Below are positions 23,700-32,006 of a DNA stretch of 64,000 bases, piece by piece. Source of the DNA: Clostridiales bacterium (GTDB taxonomy: Bacteria > Bacillota > Clostridia > Christensenellales > Aristaeellaceae); NCBI GenBank assembly GCA_016930575.1, contig JAFGGL010000028.1:1-64000 (forward strand), in the 5' to 3' direction. Under the pieces are notes generated by a model. The model saw only the letters and a program-made list of their open reading frames with translations, searched no databases and was not told the DNA's origin. How positions within the stretch are numbered: position 1 is the first letter of the stretch; every line of letters begins with the position of its first letter. The position numbers and the translations under genes were made by a program.

Positions 23700-24986
23700 G
23701 TGTTTTCGTATGAGTATTTATTGGATCTTGCATTGATTCTGCTTTGCACCAAGCTGCTGGGCATGTTCACCCGCAAGCTGCGCATGCCGCAGGTCGTCGG
23801 CGCGCTGCTGGCCGGCGTGGTGCTGGGCCCGTCGGCGCTGAATATCCTGCACGACGTATCGTTTCTCAAAAAGACCGCGGAACTCGGCGTGGTGGTGCTG
23901 ATGTTCAACGCAGGCCTCAACATCGATATTGACGAGATGAAAAACGCGGGCAAGGCCTCGTTCATTGTAGCGGTCATCGGCGTGCTGGTGCCGCTGGCCG
24001 GCGGCTTCGGCATCGCGTGCCTGTTCAACAAGGGGCAGTATCTGGACGTCACCACCTCCCTGTTCCTGCAAAACATGTTCATCGGCGTCATCCTGACGGC
24101 AACGTCGGTCAGCATCACGGTGGAGACCCTGCGGGAACTGGGCAAGCTCTCCTCCCCCGTCGGCAGCGCGATCATCGGCGCGGCGCTGATCGACGACATC
24201 ATCGGCATCATCGCCCTCACCGTCATCGCCTCGACCGCTGATGCGGACGTGCACCTGGTGCTGACGCTTTTAAAGATCCTCCTGTTCTTTGTGTTCGTGG
24301 CTGGCGCGGGCTTCCTCTTCTATAAGCTGTTCATCTACTTCAACAAGCGCAACAACCGCGACCTTCGACGTTATGTGGTCATCAGCTTCGCATTCTGTTT
24401 GCTCATGGCGTTTTCCGCCGAGCATTTCTTCGGCGTGGCGGATATCACCGGCGCGTTCTTCGCGGGGTTGATCATCAGCCATACAGAGCGCACCAAATAC
24501 CTCGCCAACCGTTTTTCCACGCTTTCGTACATCCTGCTGTCGCCCATCTTCTTCGCCAGCCTCGGGCTCAGCGTGGATTTGGGCCACGGCTTTACCGGCT
24601 CCGTGCTGCTGTTTGCGGGCGCACTGCTTTTGACCGCCGTTTTAACCAAGGTGATCGGCTGCGGCATCGGCGCGCGGCTGTCGGGGTATTCATCCCGCGA
24701 ATCGCTGCAGATCGGCGTGGGCATGATGTCCCGCGGCGAGGTGGCGCTGATCATCTCCCAGAAGGGCGCGGCGCTGGGGCTTTTGTCCACGGCCTACTTC
24801 GGGCCCATCATCCTCATGGTCATCGCCACCGCCATCCTCACCCCGATCGTATTGAAACTCGTATTTCACGACCCCGGCCACGGCTCCGGACACAACCTTA
24901 AATTCCCGCTCCGCCGCAAGAAAGGCCTGCCCGCGAGGGCGTCCGATTCCGACGCCCCAGCCTGCGATATCCAAACGCAGGGCTGA
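23700..24986 (+). CDS. CPA2-type cation/proton antiporter (NapA-like)
   Basis: A 428-residue Na+(K+)/H+ antiporter with about 12-13 membrane helices. 'LRMPQVVGALLAGVVLGPS' (helix 2) and 'AALIDDIIGIIAL' (about 165) are CPA2 hallmarks; the Asp-Asp pair in the latter is that of electrogenic NapA-type exchangers. No C-terminal TrkA-N domain is present; the tail is basic and short. The GTG at 23700 lies 7 bases after GGAGAGGAG; the frame is open back to 23472 but the promoter lies inside that stretch. Likely roles are pH and Na+ homeostasis. Confidence 0.88.
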   Translation: MFSYEYLLDLALILLCTKLLGMFTRKLRMPQVVGALLAGVVLGPSALNILHDVSFLKKTAELGVVVLMFNAGLNIDIDEMKNAGKASFIVAVIGVLVPLAGGFGIACLFNKGQYLDVTTSLFLQNMFIGVILTATSVSITVETLRELGKLSSPVGSAIIGAALIDDIIGIIALTVIASTADADVHLVLTLLKILLFFVFVAGAGFLFYKLFIYFNKRNNRDLRRYVVISFAFCLLMAFSAEHFFGVADITGAFFAGLIISHTERTKYLANRFSTLSYILLSPIFFASLGLSVDLGHGFTGSVLLFAGALLLTAVLTKVIGCGIGARLSGYSSRESLQIGVGMMSRGEVALIISQKGAALGLLSTAYFGPIILMVIATAILTPIVLKLVFHDPGHGSGHNLKFPLRRKKGLPARASDSDAPACDIQTQG

Positions 24987-25019
24987 CCGGCACGCGGCAA
25001 TCATAAGGAGGACACCCCC

Positions 25020-25667
25020 ATGCAGACCATTTTCGTGATCGGTGATTCCACGGTGGAAAACGGCTCCGATCCGTACTACGGCTGGGGCGGGCAGCTTCAG
25101 GACTTCCTCCCCGGCGCGCGCGTGGACAACCACGCGTTCTCGGGGCGCTCCTCCAAAAGCTTCTGGAATGAAAACCGCTTTGAACCTATACTTCCGGTGA
25201 TGAAACAGGGAGATGTATTGCTGATCGGGTTTGGACATAACGATGAAAAAGACGATTCGGAACGCCACACCGACCCTGAAACCACGTTCCCGGAAATGCT
25301 CATGCGCTACGTCGGCGCTGCACGCACGGCAGGTGCCGTTCCCGTGATATGCACCAGTATAAGCCGTAATTACATAGGTGAAAACGGATTTGTGATGTAT
25401 ACCCATGGTGCATATCCGCAATCCGCACGGCAGTTGTGCGTAAGGGAAAATATACCGCTGATAGATCTTGAAGTCATGACGCGTGAACTGCTCAGATCTC
25501 TCGGGCAGCAAAAAGCCTGCGACCTGTTTGTAAACATACCGCCGGGCACAGACGAACGGTTTCCTGACGGTATTGCCGACCGGACGCACCTGAACCTTTT
25601 CGGCGCCAGGAAAATCGCTGAAATGGCGGCGAACCGGCTGAAGGAATGCGGACTGCTGCAAAGCTGA
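25020..25667 (+). CDS. SGNH-hydrolase, rhamnogalacturonan acetylesterase type (CE12)
   Basis: Removes acetyl groups from pectin fragments, giving other enzymes access. The 215 residues carry the SGNH blocks: GDST (Ser10), Gly in 'FSGRSSKSF' (about 41), GHND (72-75), and DRTH (Asp187, His190) before 'LFGARKIAE'. There is no signal peptide, so it probably acts inside on imported oligosaccharides, like B. subtilis YesT/RhgT. The start follows AAGGAGG. It is 33 bases downstream of the antiporter gene with no obvious terminator, but its function belongs with the pectin genes to the right. Confidence 0.88.
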   Translation: MQTIFVIGDSTVENGSDPYYGWGGQLQDFLPGARVDNHAFSGRSSKSFWNENRFEPILPVMKQGDVLLIGFGHNDEKDDSERHTDPETTFPEMLMRYVGAARTAGAVPVICTSISRNYIGENGFVMYTHGAYPQSARQLCVRENIPLIDLEVMTRELLRSLGQQKACDLFVNIPPGTDERFPDGIADRTHLNLFGARKIAEMAANRLKECGLLQS

Positions 25668-25742
25668 TCGCGATATGCTTTCGCCGTACCGCAAACCCGC
25701 AAACACACTGTAATCCTTTCTTTTTGCAAATCCAATAAAATC

Positions 25743-25773
25743 ATACGGGAACAGGATCACCCTGTTCCCGTAC
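25743..25773. terminator. Bidirectional terminator between convergent genes
   Basis: TACGGGAACAGG pairs with CCTGTTCCCGTA around a four-base ATCA/TGAT loop. It lies between the CE12 gene and the permease gene, which converge. T-runs are short on both sides. Confidence 0.65.
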
Positions 25774-25808
25774 TTTCTGCTTGCCCTCCTAGACAGATCG
25801 GGAGATCA

Positions 25809-26690
25809 TTACTCCTTCACGGCGCCTAGGTTAATGCCTGTCACGAAGTAACGCTGCAGGAGCGGATAGAGGATCATGAACGGAAGGATCGCCACAATAA
25901 CGGCAGCGTTCTGCACGGTATTCTCAACGGCGCCGCTGTTAGCCGCTGGCAGATCGGAACCCATCATGATTGAGCGCAGCTTCATTTGGAAGTTATAGAG
26001 CAGTTCCTTGGTGATATACAGTTTATAATTCGTATAGTCATTCCAGTAAGCAACCGCGTACATCAACCCGATGGCCGCCAGGGCTGCTTTGGATAAAGGC
26101 AGCACGATACGGATAAACGTCTGCAAGGGTGAACATCCGTCCAAAGTCGCTGATTCAAACAAGCTTTTTGGGATTCCATCAAAGAAGTTACGCATCAGCA
26201 CCAGATTATACACGTTGATTGCAGGCAGCAAAATGACTGACCAGAGCGTGTTGGTAAGTCCCAGTTTCCTCAGCACGATATAGGTTGGTATCATCCCGCC
26301 CTGAAAAATCATGGTAAAGAGGAGGAAAAACGCAAACAACCCGCGTCCCGGCATATCCTCCTGAATCAGCACATAGGCGCCCAGCGTGGACAGCAGGAGG
26401 CCGAAGGTCGTTCCGGATAAGGTTGTGATTACGGAATTGATCAGCGGAATATAGAGTGATTTGTTGGTAAACACCGAGGTATATCCCGCGATACCAAACT
26501 TCTCCGGTAACAACTTCATGCCATAGCCCGTAGTCAGATCGAAGGAATCCACCAACACCTTCCATAGGGGCAGGAGAATCATCAGGCAAAACACCAGGAA
26601 GAATAATCCGTTTAATACCCGAAACAAGCTGTATTTTTTACGGGGCGCGCGCCGCCCGACGGCGGTTTCCCCTGCGGGGGTGGTTTTCAT
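25809..26690 (-). CDS. ABC sugar transporter permease (LplC/YtcP type)
   Basis: A 293-residue inner permease of an oligosaccharide importer with six predicted helices and the MalG-type EAA loop: 'LFESATLDGCSPLQTFIRIVLP' in two parts (about 180-201). The N-terminal arm is Lys/Arg-rich, and the C-terminus 'YFVTGINLGAVKE' matches the LplC/YtcP subfamily very closely. The ATG at 26690 follows AGGAGG; the longer frame lacks a site. It is the last gene of an operon with the partner permease and binding protein. No ATPase gene is present, so it probably uses a shared MsmX-type ATPase. Confidence 0.9.
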   Translation of the reverse strand: MKTTPAGETAVGRRAPRKKYSLFRVLNGLFFLVFCLMILLPLWKVLVDSFDLTTGYGMKLLPEKFGIAGYTSVFTNKSLYIPLINSVITTLSGTTFGLLLSTLGAYVLIQEDMPGRGLFAFFLLFTMIFQGGMIPTYIVLRKLGLTNTLWSVILLPAINVYNLVLMRNFFDGIPKSLFESATLDGCSPLQTFIRIVLPLSKAALAAIGLMYAVAYWNDYTNYKLYITKELLYNFQMKLRSIMMGSDLPAANSGAVENTVQNAAVIVAILPFMILYPLLQRYFVTGINLGAVKE

Positions 26691-26707
26691 CGGTTTATCC
26701 TCCTTTC

Positions 26708-27655
26708 CTATACGATGCCTCTGCCGCGTACTTTTTTGCTTGCGTAGTTGCAAACCAGCACCAATATCATCCCTACGATCGATTTAAACAGGCCGACGGC
26801 GGTTGTATACCCGTAATCGGGTATGCCGCCGGAGTTGAACGTCTGATAATATATATATGTCTGCAGTACTTGCGCTTTATCCATAACCGCGTCGTTTTGA
26901 AGAACGAATGCGGATTCAAACAAATTCATGACCTTCGCCAGGTTCAATATCAGCACCGTCAGGATGGTCGCCGCCAGCGCGGGAAGGGTGATATGCCACA
27001 TTTTCTGCCAGCGGCCCGCCCCGTCGATGGACGCCGCCTCGTATACGCCGGGATCAATCGCACTCAACGCAGCCATAAAAATGACTGTCCCCCAGCCGGT
27101 ATCCTTCCAGATGTTGATAACGTAGTAGGTGGGCGTCCACCACGAGGATTTGCCCAGAAAATAAATACCCTTATCTATAATCCCAAGTTTCAAGAGCACC
27201 TGGTTGAACAATCCTGCGGTTGTGGGCGAAAGCAGCAGCTGGAATACGGAAGCAGCGACCACCCAGGAGAGGAAGTGCGGCAGGTAGATTATGGTTTGCG
27301 CAAGCTTTTTCGTTTTCAAGTTAACCATTTCGTGCAGTAGCAGTGAAAGAACGACCGCCATGCCGGTGTTCAGCAGGAGTTTTACGATGCTCAGCTTGAG
27401 TGTATTATAAAAAGCCGACCAGAAATTGGGCATCGAGAACAGCCTTTTGAATTGATCCAGGCCCACGAAAACGGGATCCCGAATCAGGTTGTATTTTGTA
27501 AAGGAATAACGAATGCCGACCATCGGCGTGTAGTAAAACACGATCACGAAAGCCAGCACCGGTATAAACATAAGGTAAAACCACTTGTATTTCAGGAGCC
27601 GGATAGATAATGGCTTCTTGGGTATTTTGATGTTGGTCGGGGGCGCGTTTTCCAT
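26708..27655 (-). CDS. ABC sugar transporter permease (LplB/YteP type)
   Basis: A 315-residue permease with six helices and the EAA loop 'YEAASIDGAGRWQKMWHITLP' (about 210-230, the sequence being split by the helix turn). 'GLDQFKRLFSMPNFWSAFYNT' and the C-terminus 'NYASKKVRGRGIV' are typical of LplB/YteP proteins that import pectin-derived disaccharides. It starts 132 bases after the binding-protein gene and ends 17 bases before the second permease. The intergenic leader holds a long-range TGCCGGAAG/CTTCCGGCA pairing that might set the ratio to the binding protein. Confidence 0.9.
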   Translation of the reverse strand: MENAPPTNIKIPKKPLSIRLLKYKWFYLMFIPVLAFVIVFYYTPMVGIRYSFTKYNLIRDPVFVGLDQFKRLFSMPNFWSAFYNTLKLSIVKLLLNTGMAVVLSLLLHEMVNLKTKKLAQTIIYLPHFLSWVVAASVFQLLLSPTTAGLFNQVLLKLGIIDKGIYFLGKSSWWTPTYYVINIWKDTGWGTVIFMAALSAIDPGVYEAASIDGAGRWQKMWHITLPALAATILTVLILNLAKVMNLFESAFVLQNDAVMDKAQVLQTYIYYQTFNSGGIPDYGYTTAVGLFKSIVGMILVLVCNYASKKVRGRGIV

Positions 27656-27787
27656 GGTCTCCTCCTGCGGCTGTCAGGCGCCTGCCGGAAGGAAACAGCC
27701 GCCCCGGAGACCCGGGACGACCGTTCCTCTTCTCTTCCGGCAAGTTCTGATAGATGCCCTGCCGTTCAAGCGTTCAGGACGTGCCAG

Positions 27788-29287
27788 TTAGTTCAGTGCG
27801 TTGAGGGAATCAACGATGGCGTTGGACCAGGCCAGGCCGCCGTCGGTTTCAAACTTCGCCATTGCCTCGTCAAATGTCATCTCGCCCATCGCTACCTTGG
27901 CAACCAGCTCGTTCTTCAGCGTGGTCAGGTCGCCGTTGTACATGCTCATCACTTCGGTCGTGGGCACGATCTTGGCGAGTTTGGAGTGTGAGTTAAAAAC
28001 TTGGGACGAAAGTTTTGCCTCAGGTTTTACGGTGAGTTCCATCGGGTTTTCATACCCTTCCGCGAATGCTGCCAGAGAAAGCATCGGATCGATATGGTTC
28101 TTGGTGTAGGCAGTTCCGGCTTTTTCCAGGCTTTCCAGCATATGGAACTGGCCGGCGGCATACGGAACATCCAGTATCGTTTCTTCTGCCCTGCTCCAGT
28201 GTGTACCTTCGACGCCGTAGGTCCACAGCATCTGCATGTCACCGCCGTCGAGCATGGTATCAATGAAGTACTTGAACACGCCTTCGGGGTTCTCGCATGC
28301 GGTGGTGATGGCCCATACCGGCGGTACGCGGTCATAATATGCGTCGACTTCCGCGATGGGGGGCAGTGCAACCAGCTGGCCGTCGTGGCCGTTGGCCTCG
28401 AGGTTCACCTTGAGGTTGGTTCCCCAGGTGCCGGCCCAGTAGGTAAAGATACCGGTGGTTTCATCATAGAACTTGTTGCGGCAGTCCTTGGTACCGTTGG
28501 TCAGCGTGGTGGGATCGATATAGCCCTTGGCATATGCGTCGGCCAGTCGCTCCAGCGCGCCTTGCATTGCAGGCTGCGTGAAGCCGTCTACCCAGGTGCC
28601 GTCTTCCTGCTGGATGAAGAAGGGATAAGCGTCCTGGTAGAAGTTGGGCAGGTAGTTCACGAATGGCGCCTCAAAGCCGATGAAACCCGCAGCAGCCAGC
28701 GCGTAGGTGTCGTTCGCGCCGGTGCCGTTGGGATCCTGGCTGACAAACGCGTCGCAGACCGCGAGGAATTCTTCGTAGTTTGTGGGCGCGCCCAGGCCTA
28801 CTTTGTCAAGCCACGCCTGCTTGATGTAGGTGAGGCAGCCGTTGCCGCGCGCCGGCGCGAAACCGTAAAGGCTGCCGTTGATCTTCAGGCCGTCAATGAC
28901 CGAATCGCCGATAAAGCGGCCGGAATTTTTTGTGGCACTGTTGTTCCACGCGTCCGTCATATCCCACAGCACACCTTCGGCGGCATAGGAAGAATAAACG
29001 GTGGAAGAGAGGATGAGAACATCGGGCCAGTCGCCCGAAGCAATCTGCTGCTGCATCACGTCGTAATATGCATCATGGTCCGGTTGGATGATCTCAAGAT
29101 CAATACCGGTCAGTTCTTCCCAGCGGGCTTCGAACTGATCGCGGCCATTGATGGATGTGACAACGGTGGCGTCGACCATCATGATGATCTTGTCGGGTTT
29201 TACAACCTCGTCAGCGGCAAGAGAGGATATGGTGACGAGGGAGAGAAGCATCCCAATCACCAGCGTAAAGGCAAGGAGTTTTTTCAT
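27788..29287 (-). CDS. Extracellular sugar-binding protein (LplA/YtcQ type)
   Basis: A 499-residue solute-binding protein with a signal peptide (MKKLLAFTLVIGMLLSLVTI.., cleaved near residue 24) and no lipobox Cys. The length and order of motifs ('DWPDVLILSS', 'YGFAPARGNGCLTYIKQAWL', 'FTYWAGTWGTNL') fit the large LplA/YtcQ group rather than the shorter MalE type. With the two permeases and the YesS-like regulator, the probable ligand is a rhamnogalacturonan or homogalacturonan oligomer. Expression would start from 29367-29396. Confidence 0.88.
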   Translation of the reverse strand: MKKLLAFTLVIGMLLSLVTISSLAADEVVKPDKIIMMVDATVVTSINGRDQFEARWEELTGIDLEIIQPDHDAYYDVMQQQIASGDWPDVLILSSTVYSSYAAEGVLWDMTDAWNNSATKNSGRFIGDSVIDGLKINGSLYGFAPARGNGCLTYIKQAWLDKVGLGAPTNYEEFLAVCDAFVSQDPNGTGANDTYALAAAGFIGFEAPFVNYLPNFYQDAYPFFIQQEDGTWVDGFTQPAMQGALERLADAYAKGYIDPTTLTNGTKDCRNKFYDETTGIFTYWAGTWGTNLKVNLEANGHDGQLVALPPIAEVDAYYDRVPPVWAITTACENPEGVFKYFIDTMLDGGDMQMLWTYGVEGTHWSRAEETILDVPYAAGQFHMLESLEKAGTAYTKNHIDPMLSLAAFAEGYENPMELTVKPEAKLSSQVFNSHSKLAKIVPTTEVMSMYNGDLTTLKNELVAKVAMGEMTFDEAMAKFETDGGLAWSNAIVDSLNALN

Positions 29288-29366
29288 TGAGTTACCATCC
29301 TTTCTGAAGTTGAAAATGTATGCCTTTTCATTTTAGGCGGCTTGAAGCTCGCCCTGCATTGTATTC

Positions 29367-29396
29367 AGTATAGCATCGCGGATTCCCCGCGTGCAA
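29367..29396 (-). promoter_or_regulatory. Promoter of the ABC importer operon
   Basis: TTGCAC (29391-29396) and TATACT (29367-29372), 18-base spacer, minus strand. The spacer contains the palindrome CGCGG-GGAAT-CCGCG, a candidate operator. Confidence 0.6.
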
Positions 29397-29656
29397 GAAA
29401 CAGCTTTTATCTAATGGTGCATATTTTGCGATACGGACTAAAAGGTTGATTCAAATATTGTTCCCTCTGTCGCATGTATCCCAGGCGCTGTAAGGTATTT
29501 CGCGGCGTCTGCCTCAGAGGGCGTACGCCGCTTTCGAGACGCAAAATTCCTCTGCCTGTACCCTTTCGTTCATGCGCTTGGAGCGCATTCTGGCTGAAAG
29601 CGTTTACAATATGGGTCCGCGGCGGCATGGATATACTCTCGCGGCGGCGTGTCTGC
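29397..29656. other. Divergent regulatory region of importer and regulator
   Basis: About 260 bases without a credible gene. Apart from the cre box (29595-29608) it should contain the binding sites of the AraC-type regulator; a short direct or inverted repeat set is not obvious by eye. Confidence 0.45.
29595..29608. promoter_or_regulatory. Perfect cre box for CcpA
   Basis: TGAAAGCGTTTACA matches the cre consensus TGWAANCGNTNWCA at every position. It lies between the divergent importer operon and the AraC-type regulator, about 50 bases upstream of the regulator's -35 box. It suggests catabolite repression of the pectin system. Confidence 0.75.
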
Positions 29657-29685
29657 TTGCACAAGCGGCGCGCTTTGCATATAAT
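29657..29685 (+). promoter_or_regulatory. Promoter of the YesS-like regulator
   Basis: TTGCAC (29657-29662) and TATAAT (29680-29685), 17-base spacer, about 62 bases before the ATG. Confidence 0.7.
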
Positions 29686-29747
29686 GGTACGATACCGACA
29701 ATCGTTACTCCCTGCAGGGCGCGGCTCTGTCTTACAGGAGGGCGCAT

Positions 29748-32006
29748 ATGAAAGCAATTACACATAACAACGGCACCGGACAGGAGATCAAACCCGTCTC
29801 GATCGTCCGGATCGCACTTTCATACTGCATCTTTCTGCTGCTGTGCCTTGCGCTTGGATCGGGCCTGTATTTTTCCGCGAACAAGAGCGCAAGGGACGGG
29901 TTTTGGAATCACCACAGCGCGCTGTTGAGCAACAACGTCATTGCCATGGACCATTACCTGGCGACTCTGGACAGTTACACGCGCCAGCTGACCAACGATT
30001 CCACCTTCATCCGCTTCACCAATATGAAGGACTTGTACGAGCGCGGGTACATCATCACCGCCAATACGATCATGCAAACGCTTACCTCCCGCACGTTCAG
30101 CCTGGCAAACGTCCCGATCACCGAGAGCCATATCTATCTGAAAAACACCGAATATATCATCTCCGCCAGCCAGTTCACGGAGGTGCGCCAGTTTTACATG
30201 GACTACAAGACCTGGGCGAAAACGCAGTACCAGAACTGGCTGAATATCATCCTGTCCGCCACGGCCTCCGAACGCAATTACGATACCTCGGCCTTCTACG
30301 GCGTCGATGGCCAGTATACGCTGATCCGCGATATCGACGATATCTTTTTGAAAAGCATTCCGGCCGTTATCTGGTTTGACTGGGATATCAAAGCCCTGAC
30401 GCAGCAGTTTCTGGGCGACTTCCAGGACGACCGGGTCATCCTGGCGGCGGTCTGCCCGGAAAACAAGCTGCAGCTCGTGCTGCACGGCGGCGCGGCGGAC
30501 CCGCAGGACATCCTGCGGATTATCACCTTTGCCCTCACCATGAAAACGGACGAAACGCTGGGGGAATACCACGTGCTGCAAACCGAATCCACACGCGGCC
30601 GCTGGCGGTATTACCTCGCCGTGCCGGAGGAACTCAGCGCTCAGGTTCTCTACGTAAACAACCTGCTGTTTTTGGCGGGGCTTGCCCTGGCGCTGCTGGG
30701 CGGCACCGCCATCATCGTGCTGCAGGTGCGGCACTATGCGCTTCCCATCCGGCAGCTTGGCAGCAAGCTGGAAAAGGCGCAGGATTATCAGGCGCAGCTG
30801 GAAGGGGAACTGGATTCGCACAAGCCGTTTCTATACACATCGTATCTGCGGCTCATGCTCTCCGGGCATGTGGCGTCCGAAAGCGAATTCAACTATATGC
30901 TCAAGTTCTTCGGGATCGACGGCGAAGGGCTTTGCTATATGGTGCTCTATTGTTCGGCATACTCCCAGAACGAACAAGAATCCGACAGCCTCCTGATTAC
31001 CCGCATCCTGCGCGAAAAGCTGGCCACGGCATGCCGGACGAAATTCCCGACCTACTCGTACATGACGCTGGACAAGAGCTTCGTCACTCTGGTCACTTTC
31101 GGTCCCGAGACCGACGATCCGCTGATGGACTTGCAGGCCCGCGTGGTGAAGCTGCACGACGAGCTGCTTGCGCAGTATAACGTCTGGTTCTATGCGGGCG
31201 TCGGCACGCTGTGCTCTCACCCCTTCACTCTGTGGGAATCCTACGAGCAGGCGCGCGCGGCCTCGCGCTACGCGTCCAAAAACCATGTGTTCCTGCCCTA
31301 CGAAATGATCAGCAAGGAAGCCGTAGGCGTGTATTATCCCATCGAGATCTCCGTAAAGCTTCTGCACTTCATCACCTCCGGCAACCAAAAGCAGGTCACC
31401 GAGATGTTCGCGCTGATCTACCGCGAGAATTTCACCGAGCGCGCCCTGCCGCTGAACATGCTCAACTATCTGCTTTCCGATATCCGAAATACGCTGATGA
31501 AGGCGCGGTTTTCCGTGCCGGCAGGCGCGGAGGCGGACGGGGCGCAGAGAAGCCTGGAACAGATCGACGAATACTTAGCCCAGCAGGTCACCCTCCCGCT
31601 TTGCGAGCGCATTGCCCTGGCGCTTTGCGGCTTTTTCTCCGAGACCGCCAAGCCCTCCAATCCCATCCCGGAAATCAAGGAATACCTGCTGAAGAACTAC
31701 GGCGATCCGTCCATCTGCCTGAGCATGCTCTCCAACCAGTTCCATATCTCCGAAAGTTACCTGTCGCACCTGTTTAAGGAAAAGACGGGGGAGAACTTTT
31801 CCACCCATCTGGAAAAACTCCGGCTGAACGAAGCGGCAAAACGGCTGAAATCCCCGGAACTCTACGGCAAGCGAAACAAACAGAGCATCAATTCGCTGTA
31901 TCAGGAGGTCGGCTACAACTCGGCGGTCACCTTCCGCCGGGCGTTTAAAAAACACTTCGGCATCACCCCCAGCGAAATGCGCGCAGGCGTGAAGGCGAAG
32001 CGTTAA
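29748..32006 (+). CDS. Membrane-bound AraC-family regulator (YesS-like)
   Basis: A 752-residue sensor-regulator: membrane helix 1 (about 21-42), an extracellular sensor region (about 45-298), helix 2 (about 300-325), a cytoplasmic coiled stretch, and a C-terminal AraC DNA-binding domain (about 640-745) with two helix-turn-helices ('LSMLSNQFHISESYLSHLFK' and 'VGYNSAVTFRRAFKKHFGIT'). B. subtilis YesS has the same plan and similar length, and controls rhamnogalacturonan genes. The start ATG follows CAGGAGG. It is divergent from the importer it probably controls. Its 3' end overlaps the convergent serine hydrolase gene by 44 bases. Confidence 0.9.
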   Translation: MKAITHNNGTGQEIKPVSIVRIALSYCIFLLLCLALGSGLYFSANKSARDGFWNHHSALLSNNVIAMDHYLATLDSYTRQLTNDSTFIRFTNMKDLYERGYIITANTIMQTLTSRTFSLANVPITESHIYLKNTEYIISASQFTEVRQFYMDYKTWAKTQYQNWLNIILSATASERNYDTSAFYGVDGQYTLIRDIDDIFLKSIPAVIWFDWDIKALTQQFLGDFQDDRVILAAVCPENKLQLVLHGGAADPQDILRIITFALTMKTDETLGEYHVLQTESTRGRWRYYLAVPEELSAQVLYVNNLLFLAGLALALLGGTAIIVLQVRHYALPIRQLGSKLEKAQDYQAQLEGELDSHKPFLYTSYLRLMLSGHVASESEFNYMLKFFGIDGEGLCYMVLYCSAYSQNEQESDSLLITRILREKLATACRTKFPTYSYMTLDKSFVTLVTFGPETDDPLMDLQARVVKLHDELLAQYNVWFYAGVGTLCSHPFTLWESYEQARAASRYASKNHVFLPYEMISKEAVGVYYPIEISVKLLHFITSGNQKQVTEMFALIYRENFTERALPLNMLNYLLSDIRNTLMKARFSVPAGAEADGAQRSLEQIDEYLAQQVTLPLCERIALALCGFFSETAKPSNPIPEIKEYLLKNYGDPSICLSMLSNQFHISESYLSHLFKEKTGENFSTHLEKLRLNEAAKRLKSPELYGKRNKQSINSLYQEVGYNSAVTFRRAFKKHFGITPSEMRAGVKAKR

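Noticed and set aside
28001-29290. Plus-strand frame of 429 codons
   Set aside because: Antisense to the sugar-binding protein gene, whose signal peptide and family match are clear.
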